Positions 26,326-35,509 of a stretch of DNA of 44,764 nucleotides are shown here, piece after piece; the stretch's first letter is position 1; each line of letters starts with the position of its first letter. This stretch comes from an uncultured Porphyromonadaceae bacterium. Lineage in GTDB: Bacteria > Bacteroidota > Bacteroidia > Bacteroidales > Muribaculaceae. The stretch spans positions 1 through 44,764 of the forward strand of contig CAMTMX010000016.1 of assembly GCA_947073495.1 (NCBI GenBank), in the 5' to 3' direction. Under the pieces are notes generated by a model. It saw only the letters and a program-made list of their open reading frames with translations, did not search any database and was not told where the DNA came from. The position numbers were made by a program, and so were the translations under genes.

Positions 26326-26526
26326 ATGACGGCATCACACAAAAGTCGAAAATCGTTTGTAATGCACTCTCAGAAGTCAATGCAAAACGGAAGCATCTGC
26401 CTCCCGGCAACTTCCTTTTTTAGATATTTAGGCAACTCATTGGTGAGTTGCCTTTTTTTATATCCAAACTTTTTCAGCTTTTTATTTCAATGCCAACAAA
26501 AAAATACATTAATCTATGAGTTCTAA
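26326..26526 (+). CDS. Possible leader peptide overlapping the pyrC start
   Basis: A 66-codon frame starts at ATG 26326, shortly after the predicted transcription start. It reads through both leader hairpins and ends at 26526, overlapping the pyrC start codon (26516) by 11 nt. The sequence (MTASHKSRKSFVMHSQKSMQ...) has no known homologue I recognise and composition is unremarkable, so it may be incidental. Its arrangement, however, matches the logic of enterobacterial pyrBI leader peptides, where a ribosome following polymerase prevents the attenuator from forming. Confidence 0.3.
   Translation: MTASHKSRKSFVMHSQKSMQNGSICLPATSFFRYLGNSLVSCLFLYPNFFSFLFQCQQKNTLIYEF
26389..26421 (+). promoter_or_regulatory. 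Leader hairpin with T-run, possible pause site
   Basis: GGAAG (26389-26393) pairs with CTTCC (26411-26415) and an inner GCC/GGC pair closes a TCCC loop. It is followed by TTTTTT (26416-26421). The stem is imperfect, so it could act as a pause hairpin or weak terminator ahead of the stronger hairpin at 26430. Confidence 0.5.
26430..26459 (+). terminator. Intrinsic terminator / attenuator upstream of pyrC
   Basis: AGGCAACTCA (26430-26439) pairs perfectly with TGAGTTGCCT (26444-26453) around TTGG, followed by a run of T to 26459. It lies downstream of the promoter at 26278-26309 and 57 bp before pyrC, so it is positioned to attenuate the operon. GGCAAC at 26406-26411 could pair alternatively with GTTGCC of this stem. 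Confidence 0.75.
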
Positions 26527-27796
26527 AAACGCCCTCTTTATCACAAATGCCAATATATGGACAAATGGCAAGTTCCAACTCTCCCACGTTGCAATCCGCG
26601 ACGGTAAAATAATTGAAGTGGGTGAGAAATCAGCATACTTTGAATCTGATTTTGATAATCATATAAACGCCGAAGGAAAGTATCTGGTGCCCGGACTTGT
26701 AGATATGCACGTGCATTTCCGTGAACCCGGATATTCATATAAAGAGACCATCAAAGACGGCAGCCGCGCTGCCGCTGCCGGAGGGTTCACAACTGTCTGC
26801 ACAATGCCAAATCTAAACCCGGCTCCCGATTCAGTTGAGAATCTTCAGAAACAACTCGATATTATCAACAGGGATGCAGAAGTGAATGTGATTCCATACG
26901 CAACTATCACTACAATGCGTATGGGGCATGAACTTGTGGATTACGCAGCCCTCGCCCCAATGGTTGCAGGCTTTTCAGACGATGGCACCGGAGTTCAGGA
27001 TGAAGAAGTGATGCGTGCCGCCATGAAAGGGATCGCGCCTACAGGTAAGATTCTTGCTGCACATTGCGAAGTAGAGGCATTACTAAACCGTGGATATATC
27101 CACGACGGGGAATACGCACATCAACATGGGCACCGGGGAATTTGCTCGGAATCTGAATGGAAAGAAATTGAACGAGACATTCGTCTTGCAGAGGAAACAC
27201 ACTGCCGACTGCATGTATGCCACATATCAACCAAAGAAAGTGTAGATTTGATTCGCGATGCAAAAGCCCGTGGAGTATTGGTGACTTGTGAAACAGGTCC
27301 GCATTACCTCACATTCTGCGACGAGGATCTAAAGGAAGAGGGACGATTCAAAATGAATCCACCAATCAGATCAAAAGCTGACCGTGACGCACTCCGTCAG
27401 GGCATAATGGATGGAACTATTGATGTCATAGCAACAGATCATGCCCCACATTCAGCTGAAGAGAAGGCAAAAGGTCTCGAAAAAAGTGCAATGGGAGTGG
27501 TAGGTCTTGAGACGGCATTCGCAGCAGTATATACCACAATGGTTAAAACAGGACTGATTTCTATGGAAAGGCTCATAGAAATAATGTCTATAAATCCTCG
27601 CCGGATTCTCGGACTCCCGGCTACCGACGGAATCAGAGTTGGAATGCAGGCAGACCTTACCCTGCTCGATACGGATACCGAATGGGTGATAAATCCGGAA
27701 ACATTCCGCACAAAAGGAAGAGCCACTCCTTATGAAGGCATGCTGTTGCAAGGAAGTGTGGCAACCACGATTCATAAAGGCAAAGTGGTTTTCTAA
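26516..27796 (+). CDS. pyrC: Dihydroorotase, class I
   Basis: This 426-residue amidohydrolase catalyses ring closure of carbamoyl-aspartate to dihydroorotate. DMHVHFREPGYSYKET carries the metal-binding His65 and His67 and substrate Arg. LAAHCEV, CHISTKESV and VIATDHAPHS supply the remaining metal and catalytic residues (Asp in TDHAP). Length and motifs fit class I dihydroorotase. By recollection the sequence reads most like clostridial PyrC (for example SYKETIKDGS and HRGICSESEWK). It is the first gene of the pyr cluster. Confidence 0.95.
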   Translation: MSSKNALFITNANIWTNGKFQLSHVAIRDGKIIEVGEKSAYFESDFDNHINAEGKYLVPGLVDMHVHFREPGYSYKETIKDGSRAAAAGGFTTVCTMPNLNPAPDSVENLQKQLDIINRDAEVNVIPYATITTMRMGHELVDYAALAPMVAGFSDDGTGVQDEEVMRAAMKGIAPTGKILAAHCEVEALLNRGYIHDGEYAHQHGHRGICSESEWKEIERDIRLAEETHCRLHVCHISTKESVDLIRDAKARGVLVTCETGPHYLTFCDEDLKEEGRFKMNPPIRSKADRDALRQGIMDGTIDVIATDHAPHSAEEKAKGLEKSAMGVVGLETAFAAVYTTMVKTGLISMERLIEIMSINPRRILGLPATDGIRVGMQADLTLLDTDTEWVINPETFRTKGRATPYEGMLLQGSVATTIHKGKVVF

Positions 27797-27828
27797 TTAC
27801 TCCACCCTTGTATTGGGGAATACGTTAT

Positions 27829-27904
27829 GAAGTCATTTAAACTTTTTTCTTTTTAAGAAAAAACATAAGAAAATCAATCTCCGCAAAAAAGTTTAAATGG
27901 CTTC
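27829..27904. repeat. 20-bp-arm hairpin between pyrC and carA
   Basis: GAAGTCATTTAAACTTTTTT (27829-27848) and AAAAAAGTTTAAATGGCTTC (27885-27904) are inverted repeats with only one non-Watson-Crick (G-U capable) position. A smaller TTTTT/AAAAA stem lies in the loop. It fills half of the 161-bp gap. It may be a mobile hairpin or a processing/termination signal inside the operon. Confidence 0.75.
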
Positions 27905-27957
27905 AAAAAACGCAAAACAATCGGTCTACAGTAAAAAAGATTATATAAGCTAAAAAG

Positions 27958-29046
27958 ATGAAGCCTTACACAAAAAAACTTGTGCTTGAAGACGGACGGG
28001 AGTTCCCCGGAATCGGATTCGCGTCTGACTCTGAAAGGGTTGGAGAATTGGTATTCAACACCTCCATGGTTGGATATCAAGAAATTTTGTCTGACCCTTC
28101 TTATGCCGATCAAATTATCGTGATGACATATCCTCTCATCGGTAACTACGGCATAACCGATGAAGATTATGAAACGAAATTCCCTTCAATCGGCGGCATG
28201 ATTGTGAAGGAAAACAATGATTCACCTTCAAACTTCCGATACACAAAAACACTCGCGGAAGTGCTTGAAGAAAACAACATTCCTGCCATCAGCGGCATTG
28301 ACACAAGAATGCTTACCCGCATTCTTCGGGATGCCCAAGGAATGAGGGCGATCATAACAGACATCGACACTCCTACCGAAGAAGCGGTTAAGAAAATCAA
28401 ATCGGTTGAAAGACCGACAAACCTTGTCAGCAAAGTGAGCTGCAAGAAACGCTGGTTCGCACGTACAGCCAATTACAAATATGACATCGTGGCGATCGAC
28501 TGCGGAATGAAGTATAACATGGTCAGAAGCCTTAACGCACATAATTGCAACGTGACAGTCGTGCCCTGGAACACTACAGCCGAACAAATCATGGCGTTCA
28601 ATCCAGACGGCGTCTTGATATCAAACGGTCCGGGGTCGCCGGAAGATGTGCCTGAAGTAGTGGAGACAATACGACAGTTGCGCGGCAAAGTACCCATGTT
28701 TGGCATTTGTCTCGGACATCAGCTTATAGTGCTCGCATATGGTGCAAAAATCGGCATAATCAATCCGGGGCATCGAGGAGGCAATCATCCTGTCAAAGAA
28801 TTAAAGACAGGGAAAGTGCTCATCACTTCCCAAAATCATGGATATGCAGTGGAAGAGGAATCTGTAATACAGACACCCCTCTCAATCACCCACGTCAATC
28901 TTCTTGACAATACGGTAGAGGGTTGCGAATGTCTTGACGACAAGGTGATTTCCGTGCAGTTTCATCCGGAAAGCGCACCCGGTCCTCAAGATACAATCTA
29001 CCTCTTCGACCAGTTTATAAAAATGATTCCCGAAGTCAAGAAATGA
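27958..29046 (+). CDS. carA: Carbamoyl-phosphate synthase, glutaminase subunit
   Basis: This 362-residue protein hydrolyses glutamine to feed ammonia to CarB. Its N-terminal domain (KLVLEDGREFPGIGFAS, NTSMVGYQEILSDPSY, GIDTRMLTRILR) is followed by a class I glutamine amidotransferase domain. That domain has the nucleophile in MFGICLGHQL and the His-Glu pair in VQFHPESAPG. It is followed 42 bp later by carB. The enzyme supplies carbamoyl phosphate for pyrimidines here and arginine elsewhere. Confidence 0.95.
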   Translation: MKPYTKKLVLEDGREFPGIGFASDSERVGELVFNTSMVGYQEILSDPSYADQIIVMTYPLIGNYGITDEDYETKFPSIGGMIVKENNDSPSNFRYTKTLAEVLEENNIPAISGIDTRMLTRILRDAQGMRAIITDIDTPTEEAVKKIKSVERPTNLVSKVSCKKRWFARTANYKYDIVAIDCGMKYNMVRSLNAHNCNVTVVPWNTTAEQIMAFNPDGVLISNGPGSPEDVPEVVETIRQLRGKVPMFGICLGHQLIVLAYGAKIGIINPGHRGGNHPVKELKTGKVLITSQNHGYAVEEESVIQTPLSITHVNLLDNTVEGCECLDDKVISVQFHPESAPGPQDTIYLFDQFIKMIPEVKK

Positions 29047-29088
29047 CTAAAGGGACGTAGACATTAATTATTTAAAAGGAAAAAGACA

Positions 29089-32000
29089 ATGCCGAAACGT
29101 AAGGATATAAAGAAAGTAATGGTTATCGGATCCGGTCCGATTGTTGTCGGACAGGCTGCCGAATTTGACTATGCCGGCACTCAAGCCTGCACTGCACTGA
29201 AGGAAGAAGGGTATGAAGTTGTTCTTGTCAATTCAAACCCCGCCACTATAATGACCGACCCGGAGATAGCTCATAAAGTATATATGGAGCCTCTCACCCT
29301 TGAATATGTGGCAAAGATAGTGCGATATGAACGTCCCGACGCAATCGTACCCGGACTCGGAGGTCAGACCGGTCTTAATCTTGCGGTGCAACTTGCAAAA
29401 AAAGGCGTCCTTGAGGAATGTGGAGTCGAGATCCTCGGCACGTCGTTTGAAAGTATTGAACGTGCGGAAGACCGTGAACTTTTTAAGGAACTCTGTGAAA
29501 GTATAGGCGAACCGGTGCTTCCAAGCGACGTGGCAAACAGTATAGAACATGCCGTGGAGATTGCCAATAAAATCGGTTACCCGGTTATTCTACGACCTGC
29601 CTTCACCCTGGGAGGGACAGGAGGTGGTTTTGCTGACAACGAGGAGGAACTTCGTGAACTCATGCGCACGGCACTCGACTTATCTCCGGTGCATCAAGTG
29701 CTTGTTGAAAAAAGTATCAAGGGATTCAAAGAAATTGAATTTGAAGTGATGAGGGATGCCAACGATACTGTCATCGCCATCTGCTCAATGGAAAATCTTG
29801 ATCCTGTGGGAGTACATACCGGAGATTCCATCGTTGTAGCCCCGGCACAGACTCTTTCCAATAAAGAATATCAACTGTTGCGCGACAGTGCCCTCAAACT
29901 CATTCGCGCCCTCAAAATCGAAGGTGGCTGCAATGTGCAGTTTGCGCTCGATCCCTTGTCTTTCGACTATTATCTTATTGAGGTGAACCCTCGGGTATCC
30001 CGATCTTCCGCTCTTGCATCAAAAGCTGCAGGATATCCGATCGCCAGAGTGAGTGCAAAAATAGCAGTAGGTCTTCACCTTGATGAAATAGATCTCGGTC
30101 ACGTTCCGGCAAGTTTTGAACCGACAATTGATTATGTGGTTTCAAAAATAGCCCGTTTCCCATTCGACAAATTTGCAGACGCCTCCAACGAACTCGGCAC
30201 CCAGATGAAAGCTACAGGAGAAGTGATGAGCATAGGAAGGACAATGGAGGAATCGCTTCTTAAAGCCGCGCGTTCTCTTGAAACAGGTGTGTGTCATCTG
30301 TATCACAAGAAATTCGACCTGATGACCACTGAAGAGATGCTCGACTATATCCAAAAGGCGACCGACGACCGGATCTATGCACTTGCAGAACTGCTCCGTC
30401 GTGATGTCGATGCCGGAATTATATACAACCGCACCAAAATCGACATGTTCTTCCTTGATAAAATCAAGAACATCGTTGACTTCGAAAAAGTGGTCAAGGC
30501 AAATCCCATGGATGAAACGGTTTTGCGCGATGCAAAGGTGATGGGATTCAGCGATAAATTCATCGGTCAGCTATGGCATAAATCTGAATCTGAAATATAT
30601 CTGCTGAGAAAAAAATATGGCATCCGTCCGGTCTATAAAATGATAGATTCCTGCGGCGCGGAGTTTCATGCCAAGACAAATTATTTTTATTCTTCTTACG
30701 AATGGGAAAACGAATCGATACCTACCGATCGTAAAAAGATAGTGGTTCTCGGATCAGGACCAATCAGAATCGGACAAGGTGTGGAATTCGATTATTCCAC
30801 AGTCCATGCCATCTGGTCAATACGCAAAGCCGGCTACGAGGCAATTATTATAAACAATAATCCGGAAACCGTATCTACCGACCACACTACGGGCGACAAG
30901 CTATACTTCGAACCGCTCACTGTTGAAGACGTGATGAACGTGCTTGACCTTGAAAAACCCGATGGTGTGATTGTATCGCTCGGAGGTCAGACTGCTATAA
31001 ATCTTGCAGAACCGCTTGCCGCTCTCGGGGCACCGATCATCGGCACAAATATAGATGCCATCCGAAATGCCGAAGACCGTGGATGTTTCGAGGCTATCAT
31101 GGAAAAACTTCAGATTCCGCAACCGGAAGGTGTGGCTGTCACTCACATTGAAGACGGAGTGAAAGCAGCTGAAAGAATCGGTTATCCTGTGCTCGTCCGT
31201 CCAAGCTACGTTTTGGGCGGAAGGGCAATGCAGATTGTAAGCAATGAGGAGCAGCTTCGACATTATCTCCACACTGCTGTTGAAATCAATGTCGAACATC
31301 CTGTGCTTGTCGATAAATATATCATGGGCAAAGAACTCGAAGTCGACGCCATATGCGACGGAGAGAATGTATTTGTGCCCGGGATCATGGAGCATGTGGA
31401 ACACACCGGTGTACACTCAGGTGACTCGATCAGCGTCTATCCCACTTTTAGCGTGAGCCAGAAAGCGAAACAGACAATTCTTGATTATACCGTCCGTCTT
31501 GGCAAGGAAATCGGCATAAAAGGACTTTATAATATACAATTTATTGTAGATAGCAAGGAAGATGTATACGTGATTGAGGTAAATCCACGTTCTTCTCGTA
31601 CAGTACCTTTCATTTCGAAGGCAACCGGAGTGCCTCTAGCACACATCGCCACCCAGGTGATGCTCGGACAATCTTTACCTGAACAAGGCATCGACCGTCT
31701 GTATCCGGAAGAGAAGAAACGATGGTTTGTAAAGACTCCCGCGTTCTCTTTTGCGAAACTTCGCGGCATGGACTCTTATCTCTCCCCTGAGATGAAGTCT
31801 ACCGGTGAAGCTATCGGATATGACAAGTCGCTTAAGCGTGCCCTTTACAAATCGCTTCAGGCTTCCGGGATGACAGTCGCAAACTATGGAACTGTCTTCG
31901 TCACTATAGGAGATTCCGACAAACAACGTGCCCTTCCATTGATCAGACGTTTCTATCAACTCGGATTCAACATTGAAGCGACAAGAGGCACTGCGGAATT

Positions 32001-32274
32001 CCTGCGGTCTCACGGGATACGCACCCGTTTGCTACGCAAGTTGAGCGAAGGATGCTCTGATATTGTCGATTCCTTGCGTCAGGGTCACGTGAATTATGTG
32101 ATCAACACAATGGAATTGAGCGCTGACCACTCGCACCGTGACGGATATTATATCCGAAGGGCAGCCGTCGACAACAACATAACGGTTTTCACTTCTCTCG
32201 AGACTGTAGAGGTACTGCTCGATGTGCTTGAAGACATAACCATGAAAGTCTCAACCATCGATGCTGAAGATTAA
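29089..32274 (+). CDS. carB: Carbamoyl-phosphate synthase, large subunit
   Basis: This 1061-residue protein has the duplicated ATP-grasp architecture of CarB. The first half begins [20 protein letters not shown] and contains [16 protein letters not shown]; the second begins [20 protein letters not shown] and contains [14 protein letters not shown]. The C-terminal 140 residues form the MGS-like regulatory domain ([19 protein letters not shown]), where UMP or ornithine bind in homologues. Length is close to the family norm (about 1070). It assembles carbamoyl phosphate from bicarbonate, ammonia and two ATP with CarA. It lies 9 bp before pyrK. Confidence 0.96.
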   Translation: MPKRKDIKKVMVIGSGPIVVGQAAEFDYAGTQACTALKEEGYEVVLVNSNPATIMTDPEIAHKVYMEPLTLEYVAKIVRYERPDAIVPGLGGQTGLNLAVQLAKKGVLEECGVEILGTSFESIERAEDRELFKELCESIGEPVLPSDVANSIEHAVEIANKIGYPVILRPAFTLGGTGGGFADNEEELRELMRTALDLSPVHQVLVEKSIKGFKEIEFEVMRDANDTVIAICSMENLDPVGVHTGDSIVVAPAQTLSNKEYQLLRDSALKLIRALKIEGGCNVQFALDPLSFDYYLIEVNPRVSRSSALASKAAGYPIARVSAKIAVGLHLDEIDLGHVPASFEPTIDYVVSKIARFPFDKFADASNELGTQMKATGEVMSIGRTMEESLLKAARSLETGVCHLYHKKFDLMTTEEMLDYIQKATDDRIYALAELLRRDVDAGIIYNRTKIDMFFLDKIKNIVDFEKVVKANPMDETVLRDAKVMGFSDKFIGQLWHKSESEIYLLRKKYGIRPVYKMIDSCGAEFHAKTNYFYSSYEWENESIPTDRKKIVVLGSGPIRIGQGVEFDYSTVHAIWSIRKAGYEAIIINNNPETVSTDHTTGDKLYFEPLTVEDVMNVLDLEKPDGVIVSLGGQTAINLAEPLAALGAPIIGTNIDAIRNAEDRGCFEAIMEKLQIPQPEGVAVTHIEDGVKAAERIGYPVLVRPSYVLGGRAMQIVSNEEQLRHYLHTAVEINVEHPVLVDKYIMGKELEVDAICDGENVFVPGIMEHVEHTGVHSGDSISVYPTFSVSQKAKQTILDYTVRLGKEIGIKGLYNIQFIVDSKEDVYVIEVNPRSSRTVPFISKATGVPLAHIATQVMLGQSLPEQGIDRLYPEEKKRWFVKTPAFSFAKLRGMDSYLSPEMKSTGEAIGYDKSLKRALYKSLQASGMTVANYGTVFVTIGDSDKQRALPLIRRFYQLGFNIEATRGTAEFLRSHGIRTRLLRKLSEGCSDIVDSLRQGHVNYVINTMELSADHSHRDGYYIRRAAVDNNITVFTSLETVEVLLDVLEDITMKVSTIDAED

Positions 32275-32283
32275 CCTTAGATT

Positions 32284-33036
32284 ATGAAAATAAAAGGCAA
32301 CTACACCATCATCAGCAACCGTCGTCTCACCCACAAGACCTGGGTGATGACGCTCGGTGGCGACACAAGTGCGATTACCGCACCGGGACAATTTGTAAAC
32401 ATCGAAATCCCCGGCAAATACCTTCGCCGACCCATCTCGATATGTGATTATTCACACGAGAGGGGCGAGATTGTGCTTTTATATGACGTGGTAGGTGACG
32501 GCACCTCAGCCATGAGTAAAATGAATCAGGGAGATTCTGTCGATATGCTCATCGGTCTTGGCAACGGATTTTCCCTTGAATCCGGAGCTGAACGCCCACT
32601 CCTTCTCGGGGGTGGCATCGGATGCGCCCCACTCCTGAATCTTGCACGTGCACTGAAACGTATCGGCAAAAATCCAATTGCCATACTTGGATACAACAAC
32701 GCCGCCGACAGCTTCGGTATGGACAAATGGTTTGAAGAAATCGGAGTCGAGGCTTATATCGCTACGGTTGACGGCTCTGTCGGCACAAAAGGATTTGTGA
32801 CAGACGTTATCCGTGAGAAGAATATAAATGGAGATTATTTCCATGCCTGTGGTCCGATGCCCATGCTTAAGGCGCTATGCAATGGGCTTGACATTCCGGG
32901 GGAAGTAAGTATAGAAAGCCGTATGGGGTGCGGATTCGGGGCTTGCATGTGCTGCAGCGTCGAGACCCGCGACGGTTCTAAGAGGATTTGCAAAGACGGT
33001 CCTATATTCAGAAAGGAGGAATTGATATGGAAATAA
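32284..33036 (+). CDS. pyrK: Dihydroorotate dehydrogenase electron-transfer subunit
   Basis: This 250-residue FAD and [2Fe-2S] protein passes electrons from PyrD (class 1B) to NAD+. FVNIEIPGKYLRRPISICDY is the RxYS-like FAD motif, LLLGGGIGCAPLL binds NAD, and GCGFGACMCCSVE plus the later ICKDGP supply four Cys in CX4CX2C...C spacing for the cluster. It overlaps the pyrD start by 10 bp, consistent with stoichiometric complex formation. Confidence 0.93.
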   Translation: MKIKGNYTIISNRRLTHKTWVMTLGGDTSAITAPGQFVNIEIPGKYLRRPISICDYSHERGEIVLLYDVVGDGTSAMSKMNQGDSVDMLIGLGNGFSLESGAERPLLLGGGIGCAPLLNLARALKRIGKNPIAILGYNNAADSFGMDKWFEEIGVEAYIATVDGSVGTKGFVTDVIREKNINGDYFHACGPMPMLKALCNGLDIPGEVSIESRMGCGFGACMCCSVETRDGSKRICKDGPIFRKEELIWK

Positions 33037-33953
33037 ATAAATCTTCACTCAACCTTTCAGTCTCTCTAAGCGGAGTTACTCTTCAGAATCCGGTCGTGCC
33101 TGCCTCAGGATGTTTCGGATTCGGCTACGGGATGGCGGAGTTCTACGACATTGACATCCTGGGGTCTATATCATTTAAAGGGACTACGCGCGATTCCCGG
33201 TTCGGCAACCCACTTCCACGTGTGGCTGAGTGCAGCTCAGGTCTGATAAATTCAGTAGGTCTTCAAAACCCCGGCATCGACACTGTGATTGCAGAAGAAC
33301 TCCCAAAAATGCGGGAAGTTTTTCATCAGCCGATCATTGCCAACATCAGTGGTTTCTCTATCGATGAGTATGTGGAATGCTGTGAGAAAATCGATAAGGA
33401 AGAGCAGGTGGCGATTATTGAGCTGAATGTCAGCTGTCCGAACGTACACGGAGGTGGTATGAGTTTCGGCACCTGTTGCGATTCTGTGGCAGAGGTCGTC
33501 AAGGAAGTAAAAAAGGTTGTCACCAAACCTCTTTATGTAAAGCTCACTCCAAATGTGACAGACATTGTTTCTATCGGCAAATCCGCGGTAGAGGCAGGTG
33601 CTGACGGGCTATGCCTTATCAACACGCTTCTCGGAATGCGTATCGACATAAAGACTCGCCGTCCCGTGGTCGCCAACCGCATGGGAGGGTTCTCCGGTCC
33701 GGCAGTGTTCCCGGTAGCCGTAAGGATGGTCAATCAGGTAGCTCACTCTTGTGGTGTGCCGGTAATAGGATGTGGAGGCGTATCCTCCGCAGCGGATGTG
33801 ATCGAAATGATGATGGCGGGAGCGACCGCAGTGGAAGTCGGCGCAGCCAATCTTGTAAATCCCTACGCCTGCAAGGAGATAGTGGAGAACCTTCCAAAAG
33901 AGATGGAGCGTCTCGGGATCAATTCCCTCTCCGAAATCATCGGCATAGTCTGA
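33027..33953 (+). CDS. pyrD: Dihydroorotate dehydrogenase, class 1B catalytic subunit
   Basis: The preferred ATG at 33027 gives a 308-residue protein (MEINKSSLNLSVSLSGV); the upstream non-ATG extension from 32988 lies inside pyrK. It is an FMN TIM barrel: PASGCFGFGYGMAE, KGTTRDSRFGNPLPR, ELNVSCPNVHGGG with the active-site Cys of class 1 enzymes, and GCGGVSSAADVIEM for FMN phosphate. The adjacent pyrK makes it class 1B, NAD-linked. It oxidises dihydroorotate to orotate in the cytosol. Confidence 0.95.
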   Translation: MEINKSSLNLSVSLSGVTLQNPVVPASGCFGFGYGMAEFYDIDILGSISFKGTTRDSRFGNPLPRVAECSSGLINSVGLQNPGIDTVIAEELPKMREVFHQPIIANISGFSIDEYVECCEKIDKEEQVAIIELNVSCPNVHGGGMSFGTCCDSVAEVVKEVKKVVTKPLYVKLTPNVTDIVSIGKSAVEAGADGLCLINTLLGMRIDIKTRRPVVANRMGGFSGPAVFPVAVRMVNQVAHSCGVPVIGCGGVSSAADVIEMMMAGATAVEVGAANLVNPYACKEIVENLPKEMERLGINSLSEIIGIV

Positions 33954-34034
33954 CAACCAATAAAAAAGGAGCCTTTGACTGGAACCTTTAATAATAATAA
34001 TAATTTCGAAACAAAAACTCCCAACTAACAAGAT

Positions 34035-34745
34035 ATGAATGCAAAAGACGTTATAATCGCATGCGATTTCGGCTCTGCCGACGCCTGTCTCGCTTTTCTC
34101 GACAAATTCAAAGACGAGGAGCGTAAACCTTTTTTGAAGATCGGCATGGAGCTATATTATGCCGCCGGTCCTGAAATCGTGAAAGAACTCAAAAAGCGCG
34201 GTTTCAAAATTTTTCTCGACCTCAAGCTTCATGACATACCAAACACCGTGAAGAAAGCTATGAAGGTGCTTTCAAATCTTGATGTGGATATGGTCAATGT
34301 GCATGCCGCCGGCACAATCGAGATGATGCGCGCCGCTCTTGAAGGGCTTACTCGTGAAGATGGCACCCGTCCGCTTCTTATAGCTGTAACCCAACTCACC
34401 TCCACCTCTGAAAAGGCTATGCGTGAACAACTTTTGATTGATGCATCAATCAACGACACCATTGCCAAATATGCCCGTAATGCAAAGGAAGCCGGTCTTG
34501 ACGGCGTAGTTTGCTCTCCCCTTGAGGCAAGCCTTGTAAAAGAGGCATGCGGCAACGAATTCATGACAATCACTCCGGGAATACGATTCGCCGATTCCAA
34601 GGCAGATGACCAGGTCCGTATCACCGACCCTGCGAAAGCCCGAGAAATAGGATCTGACTATATCGTTGTAGGTCGTCCTATCACGGCTGCGGAAGATCCT
34701 GTCGCAGCCTACAAACGTTGCGTGAAGGATTTCCTCGCGCTTTAA
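34035..34745 (+). CDS. pyrF: Orotidine-5'-phosphate decarboxylase
   Basis: This 236-residue TIM-barrel enzyme makes UMP from [23 protein letters not shown] opens the barrel, [16 protein letters not shown] holds the catalytic Lys-Asp tetrad, and [14 protein letters not shown] binds phosphate. It belongs to the short PyrF class rather than the longer (about 270-residue) form I associate with many Bacteroidetes, in keeping with the clostridial look of this operon. An 81-bp gap precedes it. Confidence 0.94.
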   Translation: MNAKDVIIACDFGSADACLAFLDKFKDEERKPFLKIGMELYYAAGPEIVKELKKRGFKIFLDLKLHDIPNTVKKAMKVLSNLDVDMVNVHAAGTIEMMRAALEGLTREDGTRPLLIAVTQLTSTSEKAMREQLLIDASINDTIAKYARNAKEAGLDGVVCSPLEASLVKEACGNEFMTITPGIRFADSKADDQVRITDPAKAREIGSDYIVVGRPITAAEDPVAAYKRCVKDFLAL

Positions 34746-34855
34746 CCTGTAAAATAGTTTAGGGTTGAAGGTTTATAGTTTATGCTTTAAGAGTAATCTT
34801 ACAACATACAACATTAAACCCACAACCCACAACCTCACATCTCAAAACATACAAC

Positions 34856-35491
34856 ATGGAAACTGCAAAAAAAGTAGCCGCCGAACTTCTCGGCATCAAG
34901 GCTGTATTTCTCAGCCCCGCAAAGCCGTTCACTTGGGCAAGCGGTATAAAAAGCCCTATCTACTGCGACAATCGCCTCATCCTCACAGCACCCAAAGCTC
35001 GTAAGGTTGTTGAAGAGGCTATTGCAAAAACCGTACAGGAAAAGTTCCCTGAAGCTGAAGTGCTCATGGGCACAAGCACTGCAGGTATCGCACATGCAGC
35101 TATCGCAGCCTGGATTCTTGACAAACCAATGGGATATGTCCGCGGCGGCAACAAAGACCATGGACGCGGCAACCGTATAGAGGGGAAACTCGAACCCGGG
35201 CAGAAAGTAGTTGTCATTGAAGATCTCATCTCTACTGCCGGCAGCTGTATCGAGGTTGTTGAAGCTCTTCGTGAGGCAGGGGCAGATGTGCTTGGAGTAG
35301 TAAGCATCTTCACTTACGGAATGCAGAAAGGTCTTGATCGTCTTGCAGCTGCAAACGTGACCAACTACTCGCTCTCTAATTTCAACACTCTTTGTGAGGT
35401 GGCTGTAGAAGAGAAATACATCACCCCGGAGGAGGAAGTACGCTTGAAAAAATTCATGGCGAATCCTTCAGATGAATCCTGGATGGCATAA
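34856..35491 (+). CDS. pyrE: Orotate phosphoribosyltransferase
   Basis: This 211-residue type I phosphoribosyltransferase joins orotate and PRPP to OMP. FTWASGIKSPIYCDNRLI is the N-terminal substrate region, GYVRGGNKDHGRGN the catalytic flexible loop, and VVVIEDLISTAGS the PRPP-binding motif. It sits 18 bp before pyrB. A 110-bp gap before it contains repeated 'acaac' words but no recognisable terminator. Confidence 0.95.
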   Translation: METAKKVAAELLGIKAVFLSPAKPFTWASGIKSPIYCDNRLILTAPKARKVVEEAIAKTVQEKFPEAEVLMGTSTAGIAHAAIAAWILDKPMGYVRGGNKDHGRGNRIEGKLEPGQKVVVIEDLISTAGSCIEVVEALREAGADVLGVVSIFTYGMQKGLDRLAAANVTNYSLSNFNTLCEVAVEEKYITPEEEVRLKKFMANPSDESWMA

Positions 35492-35509
35492 ATCCTAAAT
35501 ATCAAAACA

